A stretch of DNA of 38,493 nt from Butyrivibrio sp. (GTDB lineage: Bacteria > Bacillota > Clostridia > Lachnospirales > Lachnospiraceae): positions 1 through 38,493 of the forward strand of contig JAGAAO010000056.1 in assembly GCA_017615275.1 (NCBI GenBank), written 5' to 3'. The position numbers were made by a program, and so were the translations under genes. Positions 23,225 to 31,825 of this stretch are shown in pieces (the stretch's first letter is position 1; the number at the start of each line of letters is the position of its first letter). The notes below the pieces were generated by a model. The model ran no database searches, was not told the origin of the DNA, and worked only from the letters and a program-made list of their open reading frames with translations.

Positions 23225-23875
23225 TGCTTTTCTAAGCGTGCAGTATTGATATCCATTCTCAGTATACAGATCAAATACACCTTCAACCGTGATCTCATCA
23301 AATTCTTTAGGATAATCGGCGGGGAATTTGTAACTGTCTACAAGCTCAAACTCTACTCCCTGCGAACAGCATGCCGTAGCATCTTTTACCATGCATGCAT
23401 CATAGCGCTTTTTGGTGACTTCATCCACATAAGGAGTATATGCGCCTTTCATCTTAATAGTCTTTCCCACAAAATTCTTGGGATAAAACATCATATTGTA
23501 AACTTCTGTATATACCATGGTTGATGAGAGTATGGTCAGATCAATATAATCTCCCTCCACATCAATCTTAAGAGGATCGGAAGCATTTGATGAGTTAGAA
23601 GAACCACCAACAGGAGTAACTCCTCCGGAAACCTGACCTGAACCGCTGCTTGCAGTATCTGCTGCTTCTGCTGTGTCTGCGGCTTCCATCGCATCAAGCT
23701 CCTCTAAGCTCTGCATATCGCTTGAAGATCCGAGCGCCGCAGCCTCCTGCTCAAGAATATCGTTTACACTTTGGCTTCCGCCGTTTGTTCTTGAACTTAC
23801 CGCTGCGCTGTCGCCGCATCCCGAAACGGTGAGCATAAGTGCCATAGCCACCATTACAATTTCTTTTTTCCTCAT
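23207..23875 (-). CDS. Lipoprotein with YcgQ/TIGR03943-like C-terminal domain
   Basis: This 222-residue lipoprotein has the lipobox LTVSGC near residue 19 and a Ser/Ala/Glu-rich linker. Its C-terminal domain (about 110-220) contains YPKNFVGKTIKMKGAYTPY, CMVKDATACCSQGVEFELV and TVEGVFDLY. This pattern matches the C-terminal part of TIGR03943 (YcgQ) proteins, which accompany YcgR-type permeases and are often under metal control. Here it is the last gene of a zinc-type ABC operon, so a role in metal capture is inferred. The ATG overlaps the permease stop (TGATG); an in-frame GTG one codon earlier (23878) is also possible. Confidence 0.7.
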   Translation of the reverse strand: MRKKEIVMVAMALMLTVSGCGDSAAVSSRTNGGSQSVNDILEQEAAALGSSSDMQSLEELDAMEAADTAEAADTASSGSGQVSGGVTPVGGSSNSSNASDPLKIDVEGDYIDLTILSSTMVYTEVYNMMFYPKNFVGKTIKMKGAYTPYVDEVTKKRYDACMVKDATACCSQGVEFELVDSYKFPADYPKEFDEITVEGVFDLYTENGYQYCTLRKAKLCNS

Positions 23876-24717
23876 CACGCTTTTCCTCCTTTCCCCTTTC
23901 CGATAAAGAATGTCAATACAAATACAAACACGTCAACCGCAACTATAGTGGATCCTACAGGCGTTCCGGCAACTATCGATATTATCATTCCCGAAAGGGC
24001 ACATACAACCGATGAAACGGCTGCAAAAATCGTCACACTCTTAAAGTTCTTAAATATACTCATGGCAGAAAGTGCCGGAAATATCACAAGTGCAGATATA
24101 AGAAGCGATCCGACAAGATTCATAGAAAGCACGATTATGACCGCTATCATTATCGCAATAATAAAATTGTACATATCTGCCTTTACTCCCGTAGCTCTCG
24201 CAAAATCTTCATCGAAGGTCACAGCAAATATCTTGTTATATAAAAAGATAAACATTGCAACCACAATGATTGAAAAGACTGCACAGATAACAACTTCCGT
24301 CACAGAAAGCGTTAGTATCGATGTCGATCCGAACAACGTACTGCACACATCACCCGAAACATTCGAAGACGTGGAGAATACGTTCATGATCAGATAACCG
24401 AAAGCAAGAGCTCCGACCGAGATCATCGCTATTGCCGCGTCGCCTTTTATCTTCGTGTTGTTGCCGCTTTTTAAAAGGAATACAGCACATAACACCGTTA
24501 CAGGCAATATCAGGACAGTCTGATTCGTAAGCCCCAGCACACTTGCTACAGCCATTACGCCAAACGCCACATGCGAAAGTCCGTCACCGATATACGAAAA
24601 TCTTTTTAATACAAGCGTCACTCCCAAAAGAGATGACGACAATGCTATAAGCACTCCAACTATAAGTGCACGTCTTACCAATGGGAACTGGAGGGAATAT
24701 AACAACTTTTCTATCAT
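23875..24717 (-). CDS. Zinc/manganese-type ABC transporter permease
   Basis: This 280-residue ABC-3 family (ZnuB-like) permease has about eight hydrophobic helices. Motifs include RRALIVGVLIALSSSLLGVT near the N-terminus, RFSYIGDGLSHVAFGVMAVA, the LVGSLLISALVIFPA helix and the C-terminal GTPVGSTIVAVDVFVF. It overlaps the upstream ATPase gene by four bases (ATGA). Zinc is the most likely substrate given the His-rich binding protein; manganese cannot be excluded. Confidence 0.9.
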   Translation of the reverse strand: MIEKLLYSLQFPLVRRALIVGVLIALSSSLLGVTLVLKRFSYIGDGLSHVAFGVMAVASVLGLTNQTVLILPVTVLCAVFLLKSGNNTKIKGDAAIAMISVGALAFGYLIMNVFSTSSNVSGDVCSTLFGSTSILTLSVTEVVICAVFSIIVVAMFIFLYNKIFAVTFDEDFARATGVKADMYNFIIAIMIAVIIVLSMNLVGSLLISALVIFPALSAMSIFKNFKSVTIFAAVSSVVCALSGMIISIVAGTPVGSTIVAVDVFVFVLTFFIGKGKGGKA

Positions 24718-25421
24718 GCCCGCTCACCTCCCATATTTACAAATAATTTGCCCATATCACTTGCGATATACTCATCCTTGGTGCCGAAAAATATTGTCTT
24801 ACCAACATGAAGTATATGACTTGCATACTTAACAGCAGCCATTATGTCATGAGATACCATTATGATTGTCACACCGCTTTTATTCAGCGAATTGATCAGC
24901 TCATACATCTCATTCGTTACTTTTGGATCGAGACCCGAAACCGGCTCATCCAAAAGAAGAATCTTGGTGGTCGCGCAGAGCGCCCTTGCCAAAAGAACTC
25001 TCTGCTGCTGCCCACCTGATAATTCTCTGTAACATCTTTTTTTCAGGTCGCATATGTCCATTCTCTCCATGTTAGTCCGGGCAAGCTTTCTTTCTTTTTC
25101 AGTATAAAAGGGTCTCAGTCCCATGTGAGACTGACATCCGGAAAGTACTATCTCCTCAACGGATGCCGGAAAATCCCTTTGAGCAAGGGTCTGCTGCGGC
25201 AGATATCCTATCTCATTCTTCTTAAGCCCATCGCCAAACAAAATCTGTCCGCCCATAGGTGTCTGTAAACCAAGCATTGTCTTCATCAGAGTGGACTTAC
25301 CCGATCCGTTCTCTCCTACAATACATAGATAGTCTCCCTCTCTGACTTCAAAATTCAAATTCTCGGCAACCACAGTCTTGTCGTATCCAAGCGAAAGATC
25401 CTGCGCGGAAATAAATGACAT
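24714..25421 (-). CDS. Zinc/manganese-type ABC transporter ATPase
   Basis: This 235-residue ATP-binding subunit has Walker A GENGSGKST (36-44), Q-loop GYLPQQTLAQRDFP, signature LSGGQQQRVLLARAL, Walker B ILLLDEPVSGLD and switch MVSHD. It is of the ZnuC/MntB type and begins 21 bp after the binding protein. GGAGG precedes the ATG. Confidence 0.94.
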   Translation of the reverse strand: MSFISAQDLSLGYDKTVVAENLNFEVREGDYLCIVGENGSGKSTLMKTMLGLQTPMGGQILFGDGLKKNEIGYLPQQTLAQRDFPASVEEIVLSGCQSHMGLRPFYTEKERKLARTNMERMDICDLKKRCYRELSGGQQQRVLLARALCATTKILLLDEPVSGLDPKVTNEMYELINSLNKSGVTIIMVSHDIMAAVKYASHILHVGKTIFFGTKDEYIASDMGKLFVNMGGERA

Positions 25422-25442
25422 CTTATGCCTCCTGTCTTAATA

Positions 25443-26510
25443 TCACTTCGTCAGTGCTTCCTTAAGCACCTCAAGATTTCCTTCCATCACGGAAAGATAA
25501 GTTACACCACTTTCAACATCCTTGGATGTTGTTGACTGCAAAGAATCCATAGTGAGAATCTTCTGATCTTTCTTGGATGTATTCTGCTTTACAGTCTCTG
25601 CAATTTTATGATCTTTTCCTTCAATAGTCATGATAGAGCTAAGTCCGAGCTCATCAACCTTCTTTGAAAGGAAAGTAACCGTCTCGAAACTTGCTTCTGT
25701 CTCAGCTGAACAACCTACAAACGCAGCGTAGTAATCAAGTCCGTAGTCATCAACAAGGTAACGGAACGGGAAGCGGTCTGCGAAAAGAAGAGTCTTTACA
25801 GAAGCGGAATCAACAACCTTCTTGTACTCTGCATCAAGTGCTGTGAGCTTGCCGACATACTCTTGTGTATTCTTCTCATAAACATCTTTGTTAGCTTCAT
25901 CAATCTTTACGAAGCCGTCTTTAATAGCATTGCAGAGCTTAGCCGCATTGTTAAGTGAAAGCCACACATGTTCGTCGTACTCTACTTCGCCTTCTTCATG
26001 CTCGTGCTCATGCTCTTCGCCTTCCTCGTGGTCGTGCTCCTCGCCCTCTTCATGTTCGTGCTCCATTCCTTCAACGATTTCTTCTTCCTTGATATCATCG
26101 CCAAGCACGTCAAGAAGATCTATAACTACCATGTCCTTATTGGTTGCTTCCTTAAGAGCATCCTCAACCCACTCATCTGACTCACCGCCAACATATACGA
26201 ACATGTCACATGTCGCAATTTTCATGATATCGTCCGCAGTCGGCTGATAGCTGTGAAGATCTACGCCGTTATCAAGAAGCATAGAAATCTCTGCATTTCC
26301 GGGATTCTCTCCCACAATATTCTGTACCCAATCATATTCAGGGAAAATTGTTGTTACGACGCTTATTCCGTCACCGCTTTCAGTCTGATCTGCAGCCTTC
26401 GTTGAAACTCCCGAAACTGCTTCCACGTTCTCAGGAACCTTACTTCCGCATGCTGAAAGAACGCTGCATACCATTGCGGCTGCAACTATAATTGAAATAT
26501 GTTTTTTCAT
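25443..26510 (-). CDS. Metal-binding lipoprotein of the zinc ABC transporter (ZnuA-like)
   Basis: This 355-residue lipoprotein (lipobox VLSAC, C21) has a cluster A-I substrate-binding fold: TIFPEYDWVQNIVGEN, the first metal ligand in GVDLHSYQP (H86), and the second in DEHVWLS (H181). A long His/Glu-rich loop (about 149-172, repeats of EEGEEHEH) is typical of zinc scavengers. The usual third-ligand segment (HxAFxYF) is replaced by LFADRFPFRYLVDDYG, so the site differs from canonical ZnuA. It is the second gene of the operon, after the small membrane protein. Confidence 0.88.
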   Translation of the reverse strand: MKKHISIIVAAAMVCSVLSACGSKVPENVEAVSGVSTKAADQTESGDGISVVTTIFPEYDWVQNIVGENPGNAEISMLLDNGVDLHSYQPTADDIMKIATCDMFVYVGGESDEWVEDALKEATNKDMVVIDLLDVLGDDIKEEEIVEGMEHEHEEGEEHDHEEGEEHEHEHEEGEVEYDEHVWLSLNNAAKLCNAIKDGFVKIDEANKDVYEKNTQEYVGKLTALDAEYKKVVDSASVKTLLFADRFPFRYLVDDYGLDYYAAFVGCSAETEASFETVTFLSKKVDELGLSSIMTIEGKDHKIAETVKQNTSKKDQKILTMDSLQSTTSKDVESGVTYLSVMEGNLEVLKEALTK

Positions 26511-26570
26511 AATATTCCTCTCTTATTCTGTTTTAATTGTTGATCTGAATCTGATAAAAAAGAGGATACT

Positions 26571-26897
26571 TCAATTATCCAGACGCACCTTGAAGCTTAC
26601 AAGTGTGTGCTGCATGATAGAATCTCTGCCCACATAAACAACGGCGACAACTACCATTACAAGCGCAAAACTTATAGCAAGATGGATAAGACCTGTAGAG
26701 ATCTGATTTAAGAACTGCTCACATCTTGAAATGTTATGACAGATAGGACATTCTGCCTGCCCATGACACTCATGATGCTGCTCTTTGATAATATAATATG
26801 CGGAAAAAAGTACGACAAGAACGAGTGCTACAGCCACAAAAGCCGCAACCACTCTGCGCTCTGTATTCTGTTTTACTCCTGCGCATTTCTGTGTCAT
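26571..26897 (-). CDS. Small two-helix membrane protein with Cys/His loop
   Basis: This 108-residue protein has transmembrane helices at about 17-39 and 68-90. The loop between them, probably outside the cell, reads HHECHGQAECPICHNISRCE: four Cys and several His, which suits metal binding. It is the first gene of the zinc-uptake operon, 60 bp before the binding protein. I know of no assigned function; a metal-sensing or metal-handover role is inferred from position and residues. Confidence 0.75.
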   Translation of the reverse strand: MTQKCAGVKQNTERRVVAAFVAVALVLVVLFSAYYIIKEQHHECHGQAECPICHNISRCEQFLNQISTGLIHLAISFALVMVVVAVVYVGRDSIMQHTLVSFKVRLDN

Positions 26898-26926
26898 GCC
26901 GACTCCTCCCGGAAAAATTAACCATA

Positions 26927-26955
26927 ATTGTAGTTCATCAAAAGCAGATAGTCAA
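26927..26955 (-). promoter_or_regulatory. Promoter of the zinc-uptake operon, with overlapping dyad
   Basis: On the minus strand TTGACT (26950-26955) and TACAAT (26927-26932) are separated by 17 bp. An imperfect dyad AACTACAATTATGGTT, centred on AATT, overlaps the -10 box and could be a Zur/Fur-type operator. No regulator gene of that family is in the window. Confidence 0.6.
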
Positions 26956-27004
26956 GCATGCCTATTTTACGCAGTTTTTATGTTACCCAATGCTATCAAA
27001 GCAC

Positions 27005-27526
27005 TTAAATATCTGATTCTAAACTTTCCTCTATGACATCCAGAACACGTTTGAATTTCTTATTGTTTTTATCGCTTCCGCTACCGGCACCGATTCCACC
27101 TGCGAGATGCTTTATCATATCAACTTTGATCTCGACATAGTAGCTCTGAGTTTCAAAAAGATCATCCGAACCTGCAATTTCACTAGGAAGATACACATAT
27201 TTCGTATCACTGAGAACTTTTACAATTTTATCCCAGTTTTCCGCTGAGATCTTACCGTCACTTTTCGTGTACTCTTCCGCAGTCGGAAGCTTTCCTTCAA
27301 AAAGATCCTTCACAACAATCTCTGTATCCGGCCTTATTTCATAGTGCTGCACAGTACAATCGGATGATATTACATACATATCATACTTCTCAACATCAGG
27401 ATGGTAACACAGATAAGTCACCTGACTTACGTCAAGTGTACTTCCTCCAATACCGTTTTGACATCCTGAAAGTACCAATACGCCCACTATCAGAATAAGT
27501 ATCAGCGCCGGATTAAATTTTCTCAT
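27005..27526 (-). CDS. Lipoprotein of unknown function
   Basis: This 173-residue protein has a signal peptide and lipobox VLSGC (Cys about 22), then a mixed alpha/beta domain with no motif I recognise (VTYLCYHPDVEKYDMYVISS; ENWDKIVKVLSDTKYVYLPS) and a Lys-rich end. I chose the ATG at 27526 (GAGG about nine bases upstream) over one five codons earlier. It lies 104 bp after the acyltransferase gene and may be read from the same operon. Confidence 0.65.
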   Translation of the reverse strand: MRKFNPALILILIVGVLVLSGCQNGIGGSTLDVSQVTYLCYHPDVEKYDMYVISSDCTVQHYEIRPDTEIVVKDLFEGKLPTAEEYTKSDGKISAENWDKIVKVLSDTKYVYLPSEIAGSDDLFETQSYYVEIKVDMIKHLAGGIGAGSGSDKNNKKFKRVLDVIEESLESDI

Positions 27527-27630
27527 ATCTCGTTCCCTCATAATTTTTTATAGCAAGCGTCGGATTAATCTGCCGCTTACTATAATAATAACTGTTCAAC
27601 AGGATTTTTCAATTAAATGAATATAAACAT

Positions 27631-28653
27631 TTAAGTAACCATCCTGTACAGTTTTATTTTTCTCAGAATATACTTTGCCATCAAATATATCGGTATACAT
27701 AAAAAGAAAAAAGCGACAATAAACGATAGCAAGAACACCCCATTCTCAGGCATAGGTATCATTTTTATGACAAAAATGATCATCATATGCGCCACATATA
27801 TATCAAGTGTATAACCACCCATTCGGCAGAGAATATCAAAAACTTTGGAACGACTCATAAAAAGACTCGCAAGATAGAGTGTTGCCATGCCTGTAATTCC
27901 GCACGCCCAGACCGAAATTTCCGTCATTAATATTTTTCCCGAAAAAGACATCTCATCAAAACCATAGATAAGATCTCCCGAATATGCCCCTGATGAGATC
28001 AGTGTTACTGCGATCCATAAGCAAAGAAAAATCGCAAATGAAATGCACAACAATGAAAGCTTAGCCGATCTTATCACTTCAAGAAGGTTATATTCACTGC
28101 ATGCATAACCCAAAAGAAGAAATCCGTAAAGCCATTTGATCTTCCACATACAGAGAATTTCCGTATTGCAAAAAACTATCAACAACGCCCATGCGATCAG
28201 ATTCAGCGCTGCCCTTATTATCTTTTTGTCTGTAATCTTATGGAGAATTATAAAAAGAACGTGTGCCAAAAAAAGCTGGACAAAAAACCAAACGCTTCTT
28301 GCGTATACAAAGACCTGCACCGCTTCACTCAAAAGTGTGCTTCCATCTGCTTTTTTGGACAAGATCATAATACCTGCGCTTGCGGCAAAAGCAACAAAAG
28401 ACCATACAAAGTACGGAACAAGCAAACGGCGGCATTTCTTTTTAAGAAGTTCTTTTTCGGAATATTTCTTTAATTCCTTGTACAAAAAATATCCGCTCAC
28501 AAAATAGAAGATCGGCATATGAACAAAGCTTATAAAACCCGTATAGATATCCGATGTGTTTGCAAGCACATGGCCATAGACAACCATTACGATTGCTATG
28601 GCCTTATATATATCCATTTCTTTTAATCTGTTTTTCTGTATCCGGTCTGTCAT
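27631..28653 (-). CDS. Acyltransferase 3 family membrane protein
   Basis: This 340-residue protein has about ten transmembrane helices. The family signature is at the N-terminus (EMDIYKAIAIVMVVYGHVLA, with the catalytic-type His in GHV), followed by SFVHMPIFYFVSGYFLYKE and FVWSFVAF. Such enzymes move acetyl or other acyl groups onto extracellular sugars or peptides. Its ATG overlaps the stop of the PurA-like gene (ATGA), tying it to the upstream three genes although the functional link is not obvious. Confidence 0.85.
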   Translation of the reverse strand: MTDRIQKNRLKEMDIYKAIAIVMVVYGHVLANTSDIYTGFISFVHMPIFYFVSGYFLYKELKKYSEKELLKKKCRRLLVPYFVWSFVAFAASAGIMILSKKADGSTLLSEAVQVFVYARSVWFFVQLFLAHVLFIILHKITDKKIIRAALNLIAWALLIVFCNTEILCMWKIKWLYGFLLLGYACSEYNLLEVIRSAKLSLLCISFAIFLCLWIAVTLISSGAYSGDLIYGFDEMSFSGKILMTEISVWACGITGMATLYLASLFMSRSKVFDILCRMGGYTLDIYVAHMMIIFVIKMIPMPENGVFLLSFIVAFFFLCIPIYLMAKYILRKIKLYRMVT

Positions 28654-29882
28654 ATCTTTCTCTTATCTATATCTGTATTAAACCTGCTATGCGATGTGTA
28701 GACTTCAGTAAATCCATACTTATCCTTAAGCACATCGATCAATATATCTGCCTTTACATCGCCATCCTCATAATACACAATTTCACCTGTTTCGTCCAAA
28801 TGAGTAAGCAAAAGAGATTTGGAAGTATTTTTCATACATTCAAAATCTTTGACGCTTTCCATATCCGTTTTAATCTGCGCATTAAAAGCCTCCAGACTTT
28901 CATGCTTGGCATAACGAATACTGCCCTGCCACTCGTTATCTATGTTTGTAAGATCATTGCAGATACCGGAAAGATCTTCCTTTTTAATCTCACAGGGAAG
29001 CGGTCCGTTTCCGTGCCTCGTCACATAAGTTCTCGTGACATAGATAACCTCACTCAGATTCATCTTTCTTTTTTCAAGAAATCTCGCGATATTGTAAAGT
29101 CCTGTTTTGGACGGCGTTAGGTAAGGAGCATAAGCCTTATTATCACTGTCAAGAAGAAGTCCCTGACCTGTTTCAAAAACGATAAGATCAAAACCCGAAA
29201 GCCAATCGGATGAAGCGTCAACAAGCTCAACATCTTCTATCCCGGATTTAATATAATCAACATATGATACAAGAACTCCGTCATCCGTGAGCATATCATA
29301 ATACTCAGCATTCATGCCGGGATTGTTCCTCTCAAACATTTCCTTGATCTTATCAATATTTTTTTGCCCATATTCACTGCGAAAAGTTCGGAGTGTCTTA
29401 AGCAATTCATCTTTTGTCATATCGCGGACTTCTTCCAATGTAAGAGATAATCCGCATTCATGCCTGTTCAGACATTCATTTATTCCCATTCCGCAGCTTC
29501 CATGGCGATTTTTTCCACGTGCGGACTCTATGAACATGTTGCGAAGCACATCGTCAATGATTGTGATCTTGGTACTTTTTTCGGCATACACAGTCGGTCT
29601 GAATCCATACACTTCCTTAAACTCATTCAATTCCTTTTGTAGCTGATACAGATCAACCATAAAAGTATCCGCAAGCAAAGTAGCGGCTCCATACTGCGCT
29701 CCCGAACCGATCTGATGATGGATAAAACGTCTTCCGCTCTCATCTTCCACGGTATGTCCCGCCTGACCGCCACCGTTATGCTTTATGATAAGTGAATTTC
29801 CCGCATTATGAGAAAGGCTTGCACAAGCAAGCCCTTTTCCTTCATCACCAAAATTTTTACCGATAACAGCAACCGTCATCAT
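28650..29882 (-). CDS. Divergent adenylosuccinate synthetase-like protein
   Basis: This 410-residue PurA-fold protein keeps the catalytic P-loop region as FGDEGKG (11-17; canonical WGDEGKGK) and the catalytic His in GGGQAGHT (H43). It also keeps FETGQGLLLD and TRTYVTRHGNGPLP. The canonical IMP-contact segment GTTGRGIGPAY is changed to GSCGMGINECL (128-138), the TGRxRR segment is replaced by NEWQGSIRYAK, and the GTP base motif TKxD reads THLD (360-363). It is therefore probably not the housekeeping purA. A changed nucleotide or amino-acid substrate is inferred, perhaps as in phage PurZ enzymes. It overlaps both neighbours by four bases. Confidence 0.8.
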   Translation of the reverse strand: MMTVAVIGKNFGDEGKGLACASLSHNAGNSLIIKHNGGGQAGHTVEDESGRRFIHHQIGSGAQYGAATLLADTFMVDLYQLQKELNEFKEVYGFRPTVYAEKSTKITIIDDVLRNMFIESARGKNRHGSCGMGINECLNRHECGLSLTLEEVRDMTKDELLKTLRTFRSEYGQKNIDKIKEMFERNNPGMNAEYYDMLTDDGVLVSYVDYIKSGIEDVELVDASSDWLSGFDLIVFETGQGLLLDSDNKAYAPYLTPSKTGLYNIARFLEKRKMNLSEVIYVTRTYVTRHGNGPLPCEIKKEDLSGICNDLTNIDNEWQGSIRYAKHESLEAFNAQIKTDMESVKDFECMKNTSKSLLLTHLDETGEIVYYEDGDVKADILIDVLKDKYGFTEVYTSHSRFNTDIDKRKI

Positions 29883-30757
29883 AGACTTAAGCCACTCTCC
29901 TGTAATGAGATCTGTGACAATGCCGCGCGAAGCATCGGTCTGTCAAGTTCCTCCCATTGCTCAAGCACTTCATCCAATTTCTTACCTTTTTGCAACTGAA
30001 TGGTGCTGATAATAACCTCCGGAATCTTTCCGATGTCATCACGTCCGATAACAATAACATGACCTGGAAGTAATTTCCTGTTTTTGGCATTATCTCCATC
30101 GATCATAATATGGAATACATTAAATGTCTCTTGAACCTTATTAAGAACAGCCTCTCTGCTCACATATAAAGTATGATCTCCGATAACCCTGGCTATCGTC
30201 TCATTAACATACTCTTCTCTTATTTTAGCACTATCTCCGATAGTAAATACAAAACCTTTTTCTTTTCTCTTATTTACAGCATCAATATTGGTATGATGCG
30301 CCAAGAACTCCCACAAACAAGTAGGTACAACCTCTCCATATCCACCATTCTCAAAATAGATATCCAAAAGCTGCTGTGCAATACGGATATCTGATTCGAA
30401 CTGTGTAACCTGAAGCGGTGAGCGGTCTCTGAAATCGCCGTACGCTGCGCACATCAAAGAAGGGTCTTCCACAGCCCCTGTAGAATAGAGCTTGGTTATA
30501 AGCTCATTGATAGCACCCGTAGCAACTTCTACCGCAAGATATCCCATAGAAGCGGTGACGTCCAAACCTACGACAATAGGTGTCGTATTGGGATGATCCT
30601 CTGAATCAAAGCATTCTCTTGTTCCGATATATTTCGGATCAAATTTGGGATCGCAACTCCTCTGTGTAAAAACCTCCTGCACATTCTTATCTTTTGTCAG
30701 CTGTCTGCTGGATTTTAACTTTGTCCAATCTGATGCTGAATAACTTCCATACCCCAT
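29879..30757 (-). CDS. vWA-like protein with MIDAS-type motif
   Basis: This 292-residue cytoplasmic protein has a von Willebrand A-like core. Strand IVVGLDVTASMG carries a MIDAS-like DxTxS (D66, T68, S70), followed by a helix (AINELITKLYS), YGDFRDRSPLQ and a late strand FVFTIGDSAK that could supply the other metal ligands. The canonical motif is DxSxS, so this is a variant. vWA proteins often act as metal-dependent assembly factors for partner ATPases or kinases. GGAGAG precedes the ATG; it starts 14 bp after the kinase-like gene and overlaps the PurA-like gene. Confidence 0.72.
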   Translation of the reverse strand: MGYGSYSASDWTKLKSSRQLTKDKNVQEVFTQRSCDPKFDPKYIGTRECFDSEDHPNTTPIVVGLDVTASMGYLAVEVATGAINELITKLYSTGAVEDPSLMCAAYGDFRDRSPLQVTQFESDIRIAQQLLDIYFENGGYGEVVPTCLWEFLAHHTNIDAVNKRKEKGFVFTIGDSAKIREEYVNETIARVIGDHTLYVSREAVLNKVQETFNVFHIMIDGDNAKNRKLLPGHVIVIGRDDIGKIPEVIISTIQLQKGKKLDEVLEQWEELDRPMLRAALSQISLQESGLSL

Positions 30758-30771
30758 TTGTGTCTCTCTCC

Positions 30772-31638
30772 TTACATCTTTACAAATTTATGTCCACCGA
30801 AACCTCTTTCAATCACGGTGTCCCAATATTCAAAGTCCGTATATGCATCCCCTCTGGGCATCGAACGCAGAAACTCCGTAAGCTGCACAGGTCTGTTACC
30901 TCCACCTACGATTTTCTTCGCAGTCTCCCTTAGCAGCTTAAGATCCATGTTCGATCTCTTGATTCCTACATTTCTCCAATCTCCCATGAGCATTCCCTCA
31001 TGTGTTACAGGATTGATCAATATGCTTGACGGACGAATATCTCCATGTGAAATGCCTGCATATTCAAATGCACAACAAATATTCTCCATACGTGAGATAA
31101 CCCACGCCAAATGCTCCGGCTCAAGCGGTGCAAAAATCTCCGCCGGATAGAAATAGGGCTTGCGGTCAAAGACAAGAACTTCCTTGCCGTCCTTGAGCTG
31201 AACCCTTTGTCTGAATGTCGGAAAACATCTGTCAAGTTTCATGTCCGCTTCCGGGAAAACAAGCATATCAAGCCCTCTTAAAAACAGGTCTGCTTCAGCA
31301 CCGTTTTCAAAAACATAAACCATATTTTTCTTGGCAAGATAACAAACCATGCGAGGATATGCATACTTGTCCATGTATGCAACTGTAAGAAGCTGCGAGT
31401 CCTTCATTTCAAACTCAACTCTGCCTGACTCCTCCCAAAGTGTGTCCCCTGTGTAATCATTTTCTTTTTCAATTGCTTTTGCCTTGTAGTAGGAAACAAT
31501 CTTCTTGCGAAACTCATCGTTTCCTCTAAGCTCAGAATCCGACATGAACGCCCTGCTGCCACAGTATGTACATGTGAATCCTCCTACGTCGGACACTTTG
31601 AGCTGTGCCCCGCAATTTCTGCACTTATATGTAATCAT
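30772..31638 (-). CDS. Zinc-ribbon protein with degenerate kinase-like domain
   Basis: This 288-residue protein has an N-terminal zinc ribbon (C6, C9, C23, C26; YKCRNCGAQL ... FTCTYCGSRAF), then a domain with the catalytic-loop pattern SHGDIRPSSILI (H198, D200) and LMGDW (D220) where kinases have HRDxxxxN and DFG. The Asn of the loop is Ser, and no clear Gly-rich loop or VAIK Lys is visible, so it may be a pseudokinase. I chose the ATG at 31638; an in-frame TTG 12 codons upstream is possible. It is first in a four-gene operon behind a strong promoter. Confidence 0.68.
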   Translation of the reverse strand: MITYKCRNCGAQLKVSDVGGFTCTYCGSRAFMSDSELRGNDEFRKKIVSYYKAKAIEKENDYTGDTLWEESGRVEFEMKDSQLLTVAYMDKYAYPRMVCYLAKKNMVYVFENGAEADLFLRGLDMLVFPEADMKLDRCFPTFRQRVQLKDGKEVLVFDRKPYFYPAEIFAPLEPEHLAWVISRMENICCAFEYAGISHGDIRPSSILINPVTHEGMLMGDWRNVGIKRSNMDLKLLRETAKKIVGGGNRPVQLTEFLRSMPRGDAYTDFEYWDTVIERGFGGHKFVKM

Positions 31639-31682
31639 CTTTCTACTTTCTCTTTCCTTGTTATTAACGAGCAATTAACAAA

Positions 31683-31711
31683 ATTGTAACCACTTTGTCG
31701 TCAAATGTCAA
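31683..31711 (-). promoter_or_regulatory. Promoter of the kinase-like/vWA/PurA-like/acyltransferase operon
   Basis: On the minus strand a perfect TTGACA (31706-31711) and TACAAT (31683-31688) are separated by 17 bp, 45 bp upstream of the chosen ATG. It is one of the strongest promoters in the window. Confidence 0.8.
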
Positions 31712-31761
31712 TTAAATTTATTCTTGTTGGTAAAAATTAATAGAATAACAAGTCGCGAGAA

Positions 31762-31803
31762 TAAAAAATGGTCAATAACTTCTCATACCGAGTTACTGAC
31801 CAT
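31762..31803 (-). terminator. Terminator after the 215-residue membrane protein gene
   Basis: On the minus strand ATGGTCAGTAACT pairs with AGTTATTGACCAT (one G-U) around a 10-nt loop, followed by TTTTTTAT. It separates this gene from the operon to its left. Confidence 0.85.
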
Positions 31804-31825
31804 ACGCTATAAAAAAGATTCAAAA

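Noticed and set aside
27547-27578. Near-palindrome around GATTAATC upstream of the lipoprotein gene
   Set aside because: It is interrupted by several mismatches and has no second copy or clear promoter relation; too weak to call an operator.
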